Shown here: positions 21,792-31,210 of the stretch, piece by piece
How the letters are laid out: every line of letters starts with the position of its first letter
Numbering within the stretch: position 1 is the first letter of the stretch
From: Corylus avellana
Taxonomy: Eukaryota; Streptophyta; Magnoliopsida; Fagales; Betulaceae
Length of the DNA stretch: 64,000 bases
Assembly (NCBI RefSeq): GCF_901000735.1
Contig: NC_081547.1
Location: 11,453,156 to 11,517,155, forward strand
Direction of reading: 5' to 3'
The notes under the pieces: generated by a model
What the model was told of the DNA's origin: nothing
The model's database searches: none
The model's input: the letters and a program-made list of their open reading frames with translations, nothing else
Translations under genes and position numbers: made by a program

Positions 21792-23150
21792 TGATAAGTG
21801 CTAAAATATTCATATTTTCAGCCCTTAACTTGCATGTTTTATTCCTTTGGTTTTACTTAATTAGGCCATTTTAATTCCTTTTTGTGTTTTTTTATGTTTT
21901 TACAGGCTTTTGGAAGAAAATGAAGTAAAACTGAGTGATTTGGGGTCAAAGAGAGAAGATGAGAAAAATTGGAACTCCCCGACACTGCGATCAATTGCAG
22001 GGTACCTGCGATCGAGCGCAGTACCCGAGAGGACATAGCACAAAGCAAGCCAGGAACGATCGAGCGCATGCCAGAAGAAGGATCAATCGCGGACCTGGGA
22101 TCGAGCGCACACAGGTTGCGATCGAGCGCACCCGTGCACAGGAGACAGACCAAGGTGGCAGCTAAGATGTCCCTATTTCCATATTAGGGTTTTCCAACTC
22201 CCAATTGTAATAGGATTGAAACCCTACAAAATCCATAGGGTTTACTACTTTTCCAAGGACTTCTAAAACCTATAAATAGACTCTTAAGCCTTCAGAATAG
22301 GGAGAGGTTTTTGCAAGGAGAGAATAGGAGCTTGTCAAGTTCAAGTCTCAGGTTTATTCTTTTCCTTTCTTTTATTTTATTTTATGAATGTTTAACATCA
22401 ACTTTATGTGTAGCTAATTTAATTAGTAGGGCTTGATTGAAGCCCTAGTTATGTTTTGTTAATATTTCAACATTAGCGCCTTGGTGATGATCTTGTTGTG
22501 CTATTTAACTTGATTAATACCTGCTTGCATGAATTCTTCATATGTGTGTGCCTGCTCAACATATGCATGTGGTATGGACTAGTTAGTTAAATCAATTTGG
22601 ATGGCCGAGTCCTGGGTTTAACATAAGTAACAAAAGAAATCCACGCCGGGTTCTTAGGTTAATCAACATGGGGAACCGGGAGTATATGCCATGCCCTAGG
22701 CCTCGTGTGTTTGTCAATTTCCATAGAACATATGCTTTCCTAAGGAACAACTTAGTATAAATCATGTTAAATCCTTAGGAATGAAAAGAGTTAGAGTAGA
22801 TGCCATGCCTAACTTGTTGCTTAGGGAAATCTATAGCTTTAGGAGTATACGACTTGCCCTAAGGTTGACAAACATTAGATATGCATAACCTGATCAAAGC
22901 ATTGGCATATTGTTATATTAGCTACATATAATTAGTGGTGGATATCAAATCCCTACCCTTTATTGTCATCACTTGAAAAATCAATCTTTGTTTTGCTTTT
23001 GCTTAAGGAATCTATTTTTAAACATAAATTCAGCAATCCTCGTGGGAATGATCTTGTACTTGCACCATATACTACTATGTTAACCTTGTGCACTTGTAGG
23101 TAAAACGTAAAAATTATTATCTATTAATTTAGGTACTATTTTGCACAACA
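21792..23150 (+). repeat. Right LTR of element A
   Basis: This is the partner of 15009-16338. It has palindromic words at 21986, 22007, 22056, 22096 and 22117 and a TATA box at 22271. The pair 22096/22117 is present here, whereas the left LTR has only one word at the matching place, so word number varies between the two LTRs. Confidence 0.92.
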
Positions 23151-23935
23151 ACAAGTCCAGCATTCAATCTGAGACATTGTTTTCTCTGTGCAATAGACCT
23201 ATTCATCCTTTCCGCCACACCATTTTGCTGTGGTGTCTTGCGTACTGTGAAATGTCTCTTTATACCATGCTTTCCGCCACACCATTTTGCTGTGGTGTCT
23301 TGCATACTGTAAAATGTCTCTTTATACTATGCTGCTAACAGAAATCTCTAAACATGTCGTTTGTGCACTCGGTTCCATTATCTGTCCTGAGGCACTTAAC
23401 CTTCTTCCTAGTCTGGTTCTCCACTTCAGCTTTCCACAGCTTGAACTTGCCAAACATCTCTGATTTGTGTCGCATGAAGTACACCCAAACCTTTTTGGAG
23501 AAATCATCAATAAAGATCACGAAATGCATATGTCCTTCCTGTGACACTGTCCTCACTGATCCCCAAAAATCAGAATTGACATAGTCCAGAATGCCCTCTA
23601 TCTTGTGTGTGGCTGTCTTGAGTTGTACCCGATTCTGCTTCCCTAGAACACAGAATTTACAGAAATCAATTTTGCACGTTTTAACACCCTTCAACAGATT
23701 TTTCTTATGAATCTCCAACATGCCTTGCTCACACATATGACCTAACCGCATATGCCACAAAATAGTACAATCAGACTCAGACTCCACAGAGGCAATTCCA
23801 TTTACAACTATACTTCCCAACAGTTTATAGATATTCTTTGAACTTTTCTGCCCCTTCATCACCGTTTGAGTCTAAGGTGCCTAATGAAATCAGATTCTTT
23901 TCCACATCTGGTACATGTCTAACATCACATAGGTC
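23151..23935 (-). pseudogene. Copia pol fragment: GAG-pre-integrase and integrase core
   Basis: The minus-strand frame 23335-23862 reads LWHMRLGHMCEQGMLEIHKK (GAG-pre-integrase HHCC region: LWHMRLGH, CKFCVLGKQ) and then integrase core motifs VNSDFWGS and CLRTDNGTECTND, the first two catalytic Asp residues. The catalytic Glu segment (QQNGVAE) lies in a 62-bp tandem duplication at 23209-23332. Upstream DVRHVPDVEKNLISLGTLDSNG extends copia homology to about 23935, where it is lost. The other half of integrase is at 14363-15008, beyond element A. Confidence 0.85.
23209..23332. repeat. 62-bp tandem duplication in copia integrase
   Basis: TTTCCGCCACACCATTTTGC... is present at 23209-23270 and again at 23271-23332 with a few differences. 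Because 62 is not a multiple of three, it shifts the frame. Confidence 0.9.
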
Positions 23936-24034
23936 ACATACGAAGCAATAGAAACAATGAAAATCCTGAAGTATCTAGATGTGATGCATGAATAAATCAT
24001 ACAGCCAATCGTGGGAAGAGAAGAGGAAACGTAT

Positions 24035-24600
24035 AGGCTATGTTTGGCATAAATCGTGATTCATTCAGAATATGAATGTGTATTATTAGGAATACAAGAT
24101 CAAAACTTTTCATGAGAATTGAATATATTTGCTCTTTTTTTTTTTTTTTTAAAAAAAAATACCCTAGGTTTAAAATTATTTACCAAAAAGCCATTATTTT
24201 AATTTTTCTTGGTAAAAAAAAAATCTCAATGGGTAGCTGACCACCCCCATCAACGAGAAGCTTTGGGGTAGTCGCACCATCCCTAGAGCTCCTCGGGGTG
24301 GTCACTAGAAGGATCTATGGGTGCTTCCAACCACTACTAAGTCCTTTAGGGTTGGTCACGGCAACTCTTAATGTGTGACAACTCAGTGTTTTCGGCACCC
24401 CTAACCCATTGTAGATTTATTTTTTCCAAAAAAAAAAAAAAAAAAAGGTTTTTTGGAATAAAAAAAGAAACATAAGGCTTTTTTATTTATTTATGGGGGA
24501 ATGGCTATTCCTCTTCGTTTAGGAAAAAATAACTAGTCCTCAAAATGATAAATAACCATTCCTATGGAAAAAAGTTGTCTTGTCAAAGCTCCGACCCAAA
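24035..24600. mobile_element. Degraded Harbinger-like MITE with GGGGTGGT core
   Basis: The left end (GGCTATGTTTGG...TATTATTAGGAATA) resembles the left end of the element at 49357 (GGGCTCGTTTGG...TCTATTAGGAAAA). The right part has the same AATGGCTATTCC and AACCATTCCTAT words. Between them lies a core of GGGGTGGTC and GACCACCCCC words (24230-24400) with poly-A/T on both sides. No right terminal repeat or target duplication is evident. Confidence 0.45.
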
Positions 24601-25231
24601 GTGAAATCTTCTAATTTTTTTAATTCTATCTTTTATGAAGAAAAAAAAACTTGGAATTAAATATGAATATTAAAAAAAAATACAAAACATCTCTTGTGTT
24701 TACTTTTTTTTTCCCCCTTTTTACCGTATATAAACCAAAGAGAGCGTCTTGGGTACTGAGGTTGCACAAAAGGTGGATTTTGTGCCAGCCACTAAATGAC
24801 TAACATGTCAGCCTGGAGCAAGTTAGAAAAAGTTCTTGGATGCACTAGATTATACCTTTTTAAAAACAGACCGTGAGTTTTCTCAGTTTTCTTTCTAGCT
24901 CAGTTTTCTCAGTTTTCTTTCGCCTACCGCCGCCCAGCTCGCTGTCGTCCAGTCCACCACTGTCCAGGTCACCAGCACAGCCTTGAAAAAAGATGAATAG
25001 AGAAATTGAGCCTCGCTGTCGTCCAGCCCAGTTCATTGCTGCCGCCCAGTTCACTACCGCCGCCCAGCTCGCTGCCGCCTAGCCCACTGCCCAGATCACT
25101 GTCGTCTGCACCAATATTGCCACACCCGCATCACCCAATGAACCCCACTGCTCAGCCCACTCACACCGCTCAGAAGTGGATAAAAGTTCTTTCTTTCTTT
25201 TTTTGGATTTTTTTTAACTAACAAGGGATTC

Positions 25232-25690
25232 TAATTAAGGCCCTTAAAAAATCCTTTGTATTTAAGGGTGTCTGCAACTAGATACTTGATGAAATTGAAA
25301 ATTCTAAGTTTCACTTGCATTTTTTTTTTTCGTCCAGAGCATTTGCAATTTTTTTGGCCCAGAGCACTCTGGTATTTTCTTGCTGGTTGTAGAATAAATC
25401 TGCTATTTTGCTTTCATTGTTGTAAGTTGGAATAAAAAATATTGTTGATTCTCAATAAAGTTCTAATTAAGGGTGTCTGCAACTAGATTCACCTACATTT
25501 TCAATGAAGTTCTAATCTGCCCTTACAAAATCCTTTGTATTTAAGGGTGTCTGCAACTAGATTCACCTGCATTTTTATTTCTTCCAGAGCACTTGTAATT
25601 TAATAGTTGCAGAAGCACTCTGGTATTTTCTTGGTGCTTGTGGAATAAATCTGCCATTTTACTTTCATTGTTGTAAGTTGGAACAAATAT
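25232..25690. repeat. Imperfect direct repeat (about 200 bp, two and a half copies)
   Basis: Phrases ATCCTTTGTATTTAAGGGTG, TCTGCAACTAGAT, CAGAGCA, TCTGGTATTTTCTTG and TTCATTGTTGTAAGTTGGAA recur in the same order at about 25250-25430 and 25528-25682, with a partial copy near 25450-25515. It lies in the 3' non-coding part of the Mutator-like element. Confidence 0.75.
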
Positions 25691-26084
25691 TGAGCAAATA
25701 CTGTTGCTCTCAGTCTTGAAAAATATTGAGCAAATACTATTGGTTATATAGCAAGCTTAAACATTGTTGGTTATACAAAAAATAAACCAAAATGTGGTCA
25801 CCATAACAGCATACAACTTACATACATTCCTTATGGTCACCATAACCTCACAAAAAAGACCACTCCACACAAATCACAACTTCAAGGAATTTCATAGGGG
25901 TTGTTGTCTGCACCAATATCAATTGTGGTAGATGAAAATACAGGATCTTGAGACATGACAAATGTAGTTGCGGATGGATACTCCATAGTTGGCAAAGAGC
26001 ATTGTATCCAAAAATAATAAAATTTAGATAGTGGACAAAATATGACTTTGATAGAGGATATGTTATAATAAGAAATTACTTTTA

Positions 26085-26746
26085 GAGGAAACTTCAGAAA
26101 GCCCCCCTGAACTTCCAACCATTTTGACAAGCACCCCTTGAATTTTCAAAACTCTCACTTAGGCCCCCTGAACTTTTGTTTGCTCTCACTTTGGACCCTT
26201 TTAACGTCAAAGTCAAACAATTTGACTTTTTATACCCATTTTACCCTTAACGAAAACTACGTCGTTTTGGACTCCAAAACTACACCGTTTTGGGCTTCAA
26301 AACTACATCACCACCCAACCCAAAACGACGTCGTTTTGAGCATAATATTATAAAATTAAATTAAATTAAAAAAAAAGAAAAGGAAAAGCAAAATATATAT
26401 TAAAAAAATAAAAAGGAAAGGAAATCGGGATGGTTCAGCCACCCCCTGGCTGGTCTAGGGGTGGCTGGAGGCACCCCCTTTGCTTTTTTTTTTTTTTTAA
26501 AATAATAATAATGCCTAAAACGACGTCGTTTTGGGCTGGGTAGGTGTTGTAATTTTAGGACACAGAACGACGTAGTTTTGGGGGAGGGTAAAATGGGTAT
26601 AAAAATTCAAATTATTTGACTTTAACGTTAAAATGGTCCAAAGTGAGAGCAAACCAAAGTTTAGGGGGCTTAAGTGAGAGTTTTAGAAATTCAAGGGTAC
26701 TTGTCAAAACGGTTGAAAGTTCAGGGGGGCTTTCTGAAGTTTTCCC
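26085..26746. mobile_element. Mutator-type MITE with long TIRs and 9-bp TSD
   Basis: The flanking duplication TTACTTTTA is perfect (26076-26084 and 26747-26755). The inverted repeats are about 165 bp (about 26085-26260 and 26585-26746), beginning GAGGAAACTTCAGAAAGCCC. The centre has a short GCCACCCC/GGGGTGGC core (26430-26480) with A and T tracts, and the palindromic word AAAACGACGTCGTTTT at 26322-26337 and 26517-26532. It encodes nothing. It is inserted in the 3' part of the Mutator-like element. Confidence 0.93.
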
Positions 26747-26871
26747 TTACTTTTACTAAACTTTGTTGATCCATCAACTCTAAATTAGTTGACTGCATAT
26801 TGTCTTTCACAACATCCCTGTAGAAAATAAGATTTTAATGCAAATTAAAACACAATGTATTTTAATGTAAA

Positions 26872-28143
26872 TTATTGTAAATCACAAAATTTATAACAAT
26901 ACCTTGCTTGCTTTTGTGAAGGACAATTGGTTCTCACATGCCCGGTTTTCTTGCAAATGAAATATGCCATTTTCTTGATTTCTTGATTTTCTTTTGCATT
27001 TTTTTGTCTCAAAGATTTGGGTTTTCCTTTATAACAAACATTTAAAGGATCTTGCAAGGTTTGATAGTACTTCGTTGTTCAACATGGGACCCTCGATGCT
27101 TCCTACATCACAATCATCATCCATTGCCAAAAGCTCGTGATGAAGCTTTTCTAAACCAATGCCAAGATGTTCATATTTTCGTTTTGATTGGCACCCTGCT
27201 TCTATAACTTCATAAAATTGCAACATTAAGCTATTTCTCATCAAAGTGAAAGAATTTGGTTTCTCTACTTGATTATCATCACTAGATATGCCATGTATAA
27301 TGCGACTCTTGGCATTGATCATTCATCTCTCTAAAACATAATGTTGAGGAATAGTGTCCACCAAAGATTTCTTCATAAAAATTTGAAGAATGTGCCTACA
27401 TAGAATTCCAACAGATTCAAACGTATGGCATGTACAAGTTGCTTTCTTTTCAAGAACTTCAAATGTAACTTCATAAAATGGAGTTTCTCTCCCATGAAGG
27501 GTCACCCTATATATCTTCGTCCCTCCTTCTTCCCAATATTTGAATGATTTGTAATTTTGAGTGTTAAATAGATCTTCTTGAAACATCAAAAAAGACTCTC
27601 TTGTGTAAACCTTTGCAGCCTCTGCTTCCATCTTGTAACATGTTTTTAAAATCGGTCTAGAATTTAATGTCTTCACATCTCTTTCTTTCTCTTTAAAATA
27701 ATGTGTATCCAAGGCTTTTTCATATTGATATACAAAGTCACACACCATTGTGCTTGACCAAACATAATCTTTAAAAAACTTATTCATACTCTCACTCCTT
27801 TGAGTAGTAAACATGCCAGCACAAAATGTGGTTCGCAAGTAAGCTGGTATCCACTTTTCACGTTGCCTATAAATATTTTTCAACCAATCATTCTCTCCCA
27901 ATTGATATTTGCTTACAATTTCACTCAATTTAGTCTCAAACTCTTCAATCGTGATTGTATTATGAATACAATGTTGAAAATCTCCTTGGAAAGATGGATA
28001 TTTATTATATATATAAGCCAAAGGTTCTAGAACTTTTTGTAAAATATACCACAAGCACAATCTATGAGTAGTATTTGATAGTACCTCTGCAATTGCCTTA
28101 CCCATAGCCTTGTCATCATCTGTGATAATTGTAGAAGGAGCAC
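26872..28143 (-). pseudogene. FAR1/MULE transposase, C-terminal half
   Basis: Minus-strand frame with the later MULE-domain motifs: STIITDDDKAMGKAI carrying the second catalytic Asp region, CLWYILQKV, and FTTQRSESMNKFFKDYV with the expected Glu. A SWIM zinc finger follows: CTCHTFESVGILCRH, CxC...CxH. A TGA replaces Trp right after HYVLER (about 27320). A frameshift near 27050 follows, and the last zinc-knuckle-like segment FICKKTGHVRTNCP lacks its first Cys. The protein would bind the element ends and cut and paste the DNA in the nucleus. The frame joins the N-terminal half at 39360, across element B. Domesticated FAR1-related genes have the same domains, but flanking inverted repeats favour a transposon copy. 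Confidence 0.85.
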
Positions 28144-29230
28144 TGATAAGCGCCGAATGTTGCACATTCAAGCCCTTAAATTTACATATGTTAATTCCTT
28201 AGCATTGTTATTTGTTTGATTTTGTTTTGTTTTTGTGTTTCAAGTCTTATTTGACAAACCATTGAAAATTGGGCTTAAAAGGGCAAAAAGCTGAGCATTC
28301 TGGATCTAGGATCAAGCGCAGCTACTCCTGAGCTCGAGCGCATCTGCGCTCAAGAGTCTGCGGCCAGGGATCGAGCGCATGCCTACGCTCGTGCACATAA
28401 CAGCTAGGCTCGAGCGCACAAAACTTAGGATCGAGCGCACTCGGGCATGTATTGCACGACAGCAATCCTTTTCTAGCGTGGATTTGGTTTTCAGTCTCCC
28501 AATTGGTCTAGGAGACTGACCTCCAGTTTTCTGAGGGTTTCTAGGGTTTTTAGGGTTTGCCTAATCCCTATAAATAGGGCTCTAAAGATTGCTACAATTG
28601 ATTTTTGTTCTTCGTATTAAATGCAATTGTTCTTAAATTCCAACTCAATATTAGTAAAATTCTTATCTTGTCTTAGAAATTATTTTACTATTATTGAACT
28701 CAAATCATTCTTATTTTCTGTGAGTATAAGAATGATGGTTATACAATGGTTCTTAATTGACATGCAATCAATAGGGTTAGATAGACCATACCTAGAAAAG
28801 ACGGATCGTACTACACCCTAGTTTAGTGTAATTTAGGTAGACGATCTGTGCCAACCGAAGATGGGTTATGCTATTCCATTGATTGTATGAAATTATTTTC
28901 ATGTGTTTTCTTGTTTAAATTATAACATGCATAGAATGAATTGCTAGAATTAAATATGGTTAACCATTGATGTGCGGATAGTGGTGAAGTCAATACCCTA
29001 CTCTCTCTTTCTCATATATTTACTCTTTTTATTTTCATGCACTTTAAAATTATACATAACAAATCATTCTCTTTTAAATTAAGTTAACTTTAATCTTTTA
29101 AATTTTGATAATTAAACTCCTGCAGTCCTTAAGGTTCGACACCCTCAATACAGCCGTATCCTACAAAGATTCGTCCTATTGCGAGTGGTTATTTTTAATT
29201 GATATTTTTTGTCACAAAAATACCACATCA
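28144..29230 (+). repeat. Left LTR of element B, with internal deletion
   Basis: It is 1087 bp against 1270 bp in the right LTR. About 183 bp just after the TATA region are missing between two GATTG copies. Palindromic words of the TGCGCTCGAGCGCA type lie at 28307-28439, with starts 28384, 28405 and 28426 exactly 21 bp apart. Confidence 0.93.
28569..28576 (+). promoter_or_regulatory. TATA box in element B left LTR
   Basis: TATAAATA in CCCTATAAATAGGGC, a perfect inverted context, is also present at 38510 in the right LTR. Confidence 0.65.
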
Positions 29231-29235
29231 ATTTT

Positions 29236-29253
29236 TGGTGCCGTTGCCGGGGA
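29236..29253 (+). promoter_or_regulatory. Primer binding site of element B
   Basis: TGGTGCCGTTGCCGGGGA begins five bases after the LTR end. It differs from the usual Athila form at the same CpG as in element A, but here CG has become TG. Confidence 0.8.
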
Positions 29254-29404
29254 TTGTTTAACGGTTTCATTATCTAAATTTAAGGTTGATTTTAGGTTAA
29301 TAATTTATTTTTCTGTTTTAAGTTGCTAATTTTAATTCTGTTGTGTGTTTGGTTTTTATTTTTTTAGAATTTGAAAATAGGTCCATAGCTACCTTCTCTG
29401 TGAC

Positions 29405-29550
29405 TGCAATTGAGCGCAGGTCGCGTGTGATCGAGCGCACAGACGCATTCCAGCAGGAATCAAGCCAGCAGCGCTCGAGCTTTCCCCTCTTGCGCTCGCA
29501 CCCATCTGTAGCAGTACGCTCGAGCGCACCCTGCCGTGCAATCGAGCGCA
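29405..29550. repeat. Three pairs of palindromic words in the element B leader
   Basis: Words start at 29405 and 29426 (21 bp), 29470 and 29491 (21 bp), and 29515 and 29537 (22 bp). They lie between the PBS and gag, as in element A. Confidence 0.85.
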
Positions 29551-29645
29551 CTTGCGGCAACCTGCATCCAAAACCCCAACACATCTAAGGGCCGTTTGTG
29601 AGCTTTACTTTTCTATTTTAGCTTAGTTTTTCTTTATTTTCTGTT

Positions 29646-31160
29646 TTGTTTATGCTCGGTCGCCGTTCTTTGTCTTTTCCATTAATTTCTTGCAACCTTG
29701 AAATTGAACGCACTTTTAGACAAATTAGATCCCAAAGGACCCCTAATTTGCTAGAAGAGCGATCTACTGAGACCATGGGAGACGATAACCACGTAGCTTT
29801 GCAAGACCACTATCTTCCTACCACTTAAACTACTCCCACATGTCTCCAGCTGCCGGAAATTACGGCAACCCATTATGAAATTAAGCCCAGCACTAGACGA
29901 AGTTTACCTTCGTTCCTAGGGCTTAGCACTGAGAATCCTTATGACTTCCTTAGTGATCTCGAAGCAATTTGTGATACCACTAACATGAATGGATTCACTG
30001 AGGACGCCCTAAGGATGCGTCTTTTTCCTTTCCCCCTCAAGGAAAAAGCCAAACATTGGTTCCAGTCCTTAACACTCAACTCTATCACTTCTTGGGCTCA
30101 ATTGCAGCAAGAATTTCTTAAGAAGTATTTTCCTATAGGAATGACCAATTACACTAGGAGAGCTATCATTACCTTCTCCCAATATGAGGGAGAAGATTTC
30201 CATGAGACTTGGGATAGGCTGCAGAGCTTGCTTCGATCATGTCCACACCACGCTGTCCCGAAATGGCAGCTAGTGCAGTGTTTTTTTATGATGGCCTGAT
30301 GGAGTCCAATAGAAAAATGGTAGATGCATCATGTGGGGGAACTTCATGTTAAAAAGCGAAGATGAAGCATGGGCTATGTTTGAAAATTTGAGTAACAATT
30401 CTCTTCAATAGGTTTCCACCAGACGAAGAGCACCAGCACCTAAAGCACTTAAGACAGAGTTTGTATGAAGCAGGCCAGCCCCCAAACATGGCCAACCAAG
30501 TAGTTGAGTCTATCACCAAGAAGCTAGACCAATGGATGACTGCTGGTTTTGCTCCTAATACTGCTCACACGCACACACCACCTGAACCATGCTCATTCTG
30601 TTCTAGTCCTATGCATCATGTAAATAACTACCCTGTTACTGGAAATTATACTGATATTGTTAATGAGCAGGTTAATGCAGCATTCTCCAAACCAGGTAAA
30701 GATCCATACTCCAATACCTACAATCCCGGGTGGAGAAATCATCCAAATTTCTCATGGAAGAATACACATTCGGGCAATTCAGCCCCAAGGCCACACAATC
30801 AAGCTTAATCCAACAGGCAGCCCTATCAACCTCATTCCACTTACCGGCCTCCACAGCAGCAATACCAGGCCGCAGATTCTAATTTTGAGGATCGGGCGCT
30901 TAAAATGATGAGTGAGCTGGCGGACGAGATTAAGCAGACGGTTAAATCTCAAGAGGAAATAGTAAACTCACACTCCCAATCCATTGCCAAGCTACAAGCT
31001 CAAGTCGGACAACTTGCCAACACCTTCAATAGAAGGGACGAAGGAAAGCTTTCGAGTCAGTCAGTGGTAAATCCTAAGGGGCATTACATGGTAAATGATG
31101 GCACTTCGTACCATCAGCAAGTTCAAGCCATCACCACCTAGAGAAGCGGGAGAATAGTTG
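29646..31160 (+). pseudogene. Athila-type gag of element B
   Basis: Gag homology begins at about 29646 (ISCNLEIERTFRQIR) and runs through NPYDFLSDLEAICDT, LRMRLFPFPLKEKAKHWFQS and FHETWDRLQSLLRSCPHH. An extra base in a T-run near 30283 shifts the frame. The zinc knuckle region reads CSFCSSPMHHVNNYP: the first two Cys and the His are in place but the last Cys is Tyr, so it could not bind zinc normally. Then YSNTYNPGWRNHPNFSW and a coiled-coil-like segment with AKLQAQVGQLANTF. Stop codons occur near 29826, 30410, 30806 and 31139. It would package element RNA. Confidence 0.85.
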
Positions 31161-31210
31161 ACAATCATGTAGAGGAGAAGAAGGATGAGCACACGGAGGT
31201 TGTACAGAAT

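Larger units (their letters stand above)
15009..23150 (+). mobile_element. Athila-type element A: gag and downstream ORF, no pol
   Basis: The two LTRs are 15009-16338 and 21792-23150, both beginning TGATAAGTGCTAAAATATTC. The target duplication is GCAAG (15004-15008) versus ACAAG (23151-23155), 4 of 5 bases. The copia integrase frame resumes across the element. Inside, in order, are a primer binding site, a leader, a gag with in-frame stops, a spacer, a second ORF with one stop, a long 3' non-coding block and a polypurine tract. No protease, RT, RNase H or integrase can be found in the 5.4-kb interior, so the element depends on enzymes made elsewhere. TGCGATCGAGCGCA-type words cluster in every non-coding part. 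Confidence 0.93.
9343..23935 (-). mobile_element. Decayed Ty1/copia retrotransposon with three nested insertions
   Basis: On the minus strand the order is GAG-pre-integrase and integrase core (23151-23935), integrase C-terminus (14363-15008), reverse transcriptase (14262-14360 and 11965-12791), RNase H (about 11640-11940), a polypurine tract (AAGGTGGAGATTG near 11314-11330) and a 3' LTR (11272-11313 plus 9343-9635). Reading resumes in register across each insertion: a hAT element in the LTR, a solo LTR in RT and Athila element A in integrase. Several stop codons break the pol frame. The gag end and 5' LTR are missing; copia homology fades near 23935. Confidence 0.88.

Noticed and set aside
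28621..28821. 66-codon frame repeated at 38746
   Set aside because: It lies in both LTR copies of element B and is LTR leader DNA, not a gene.
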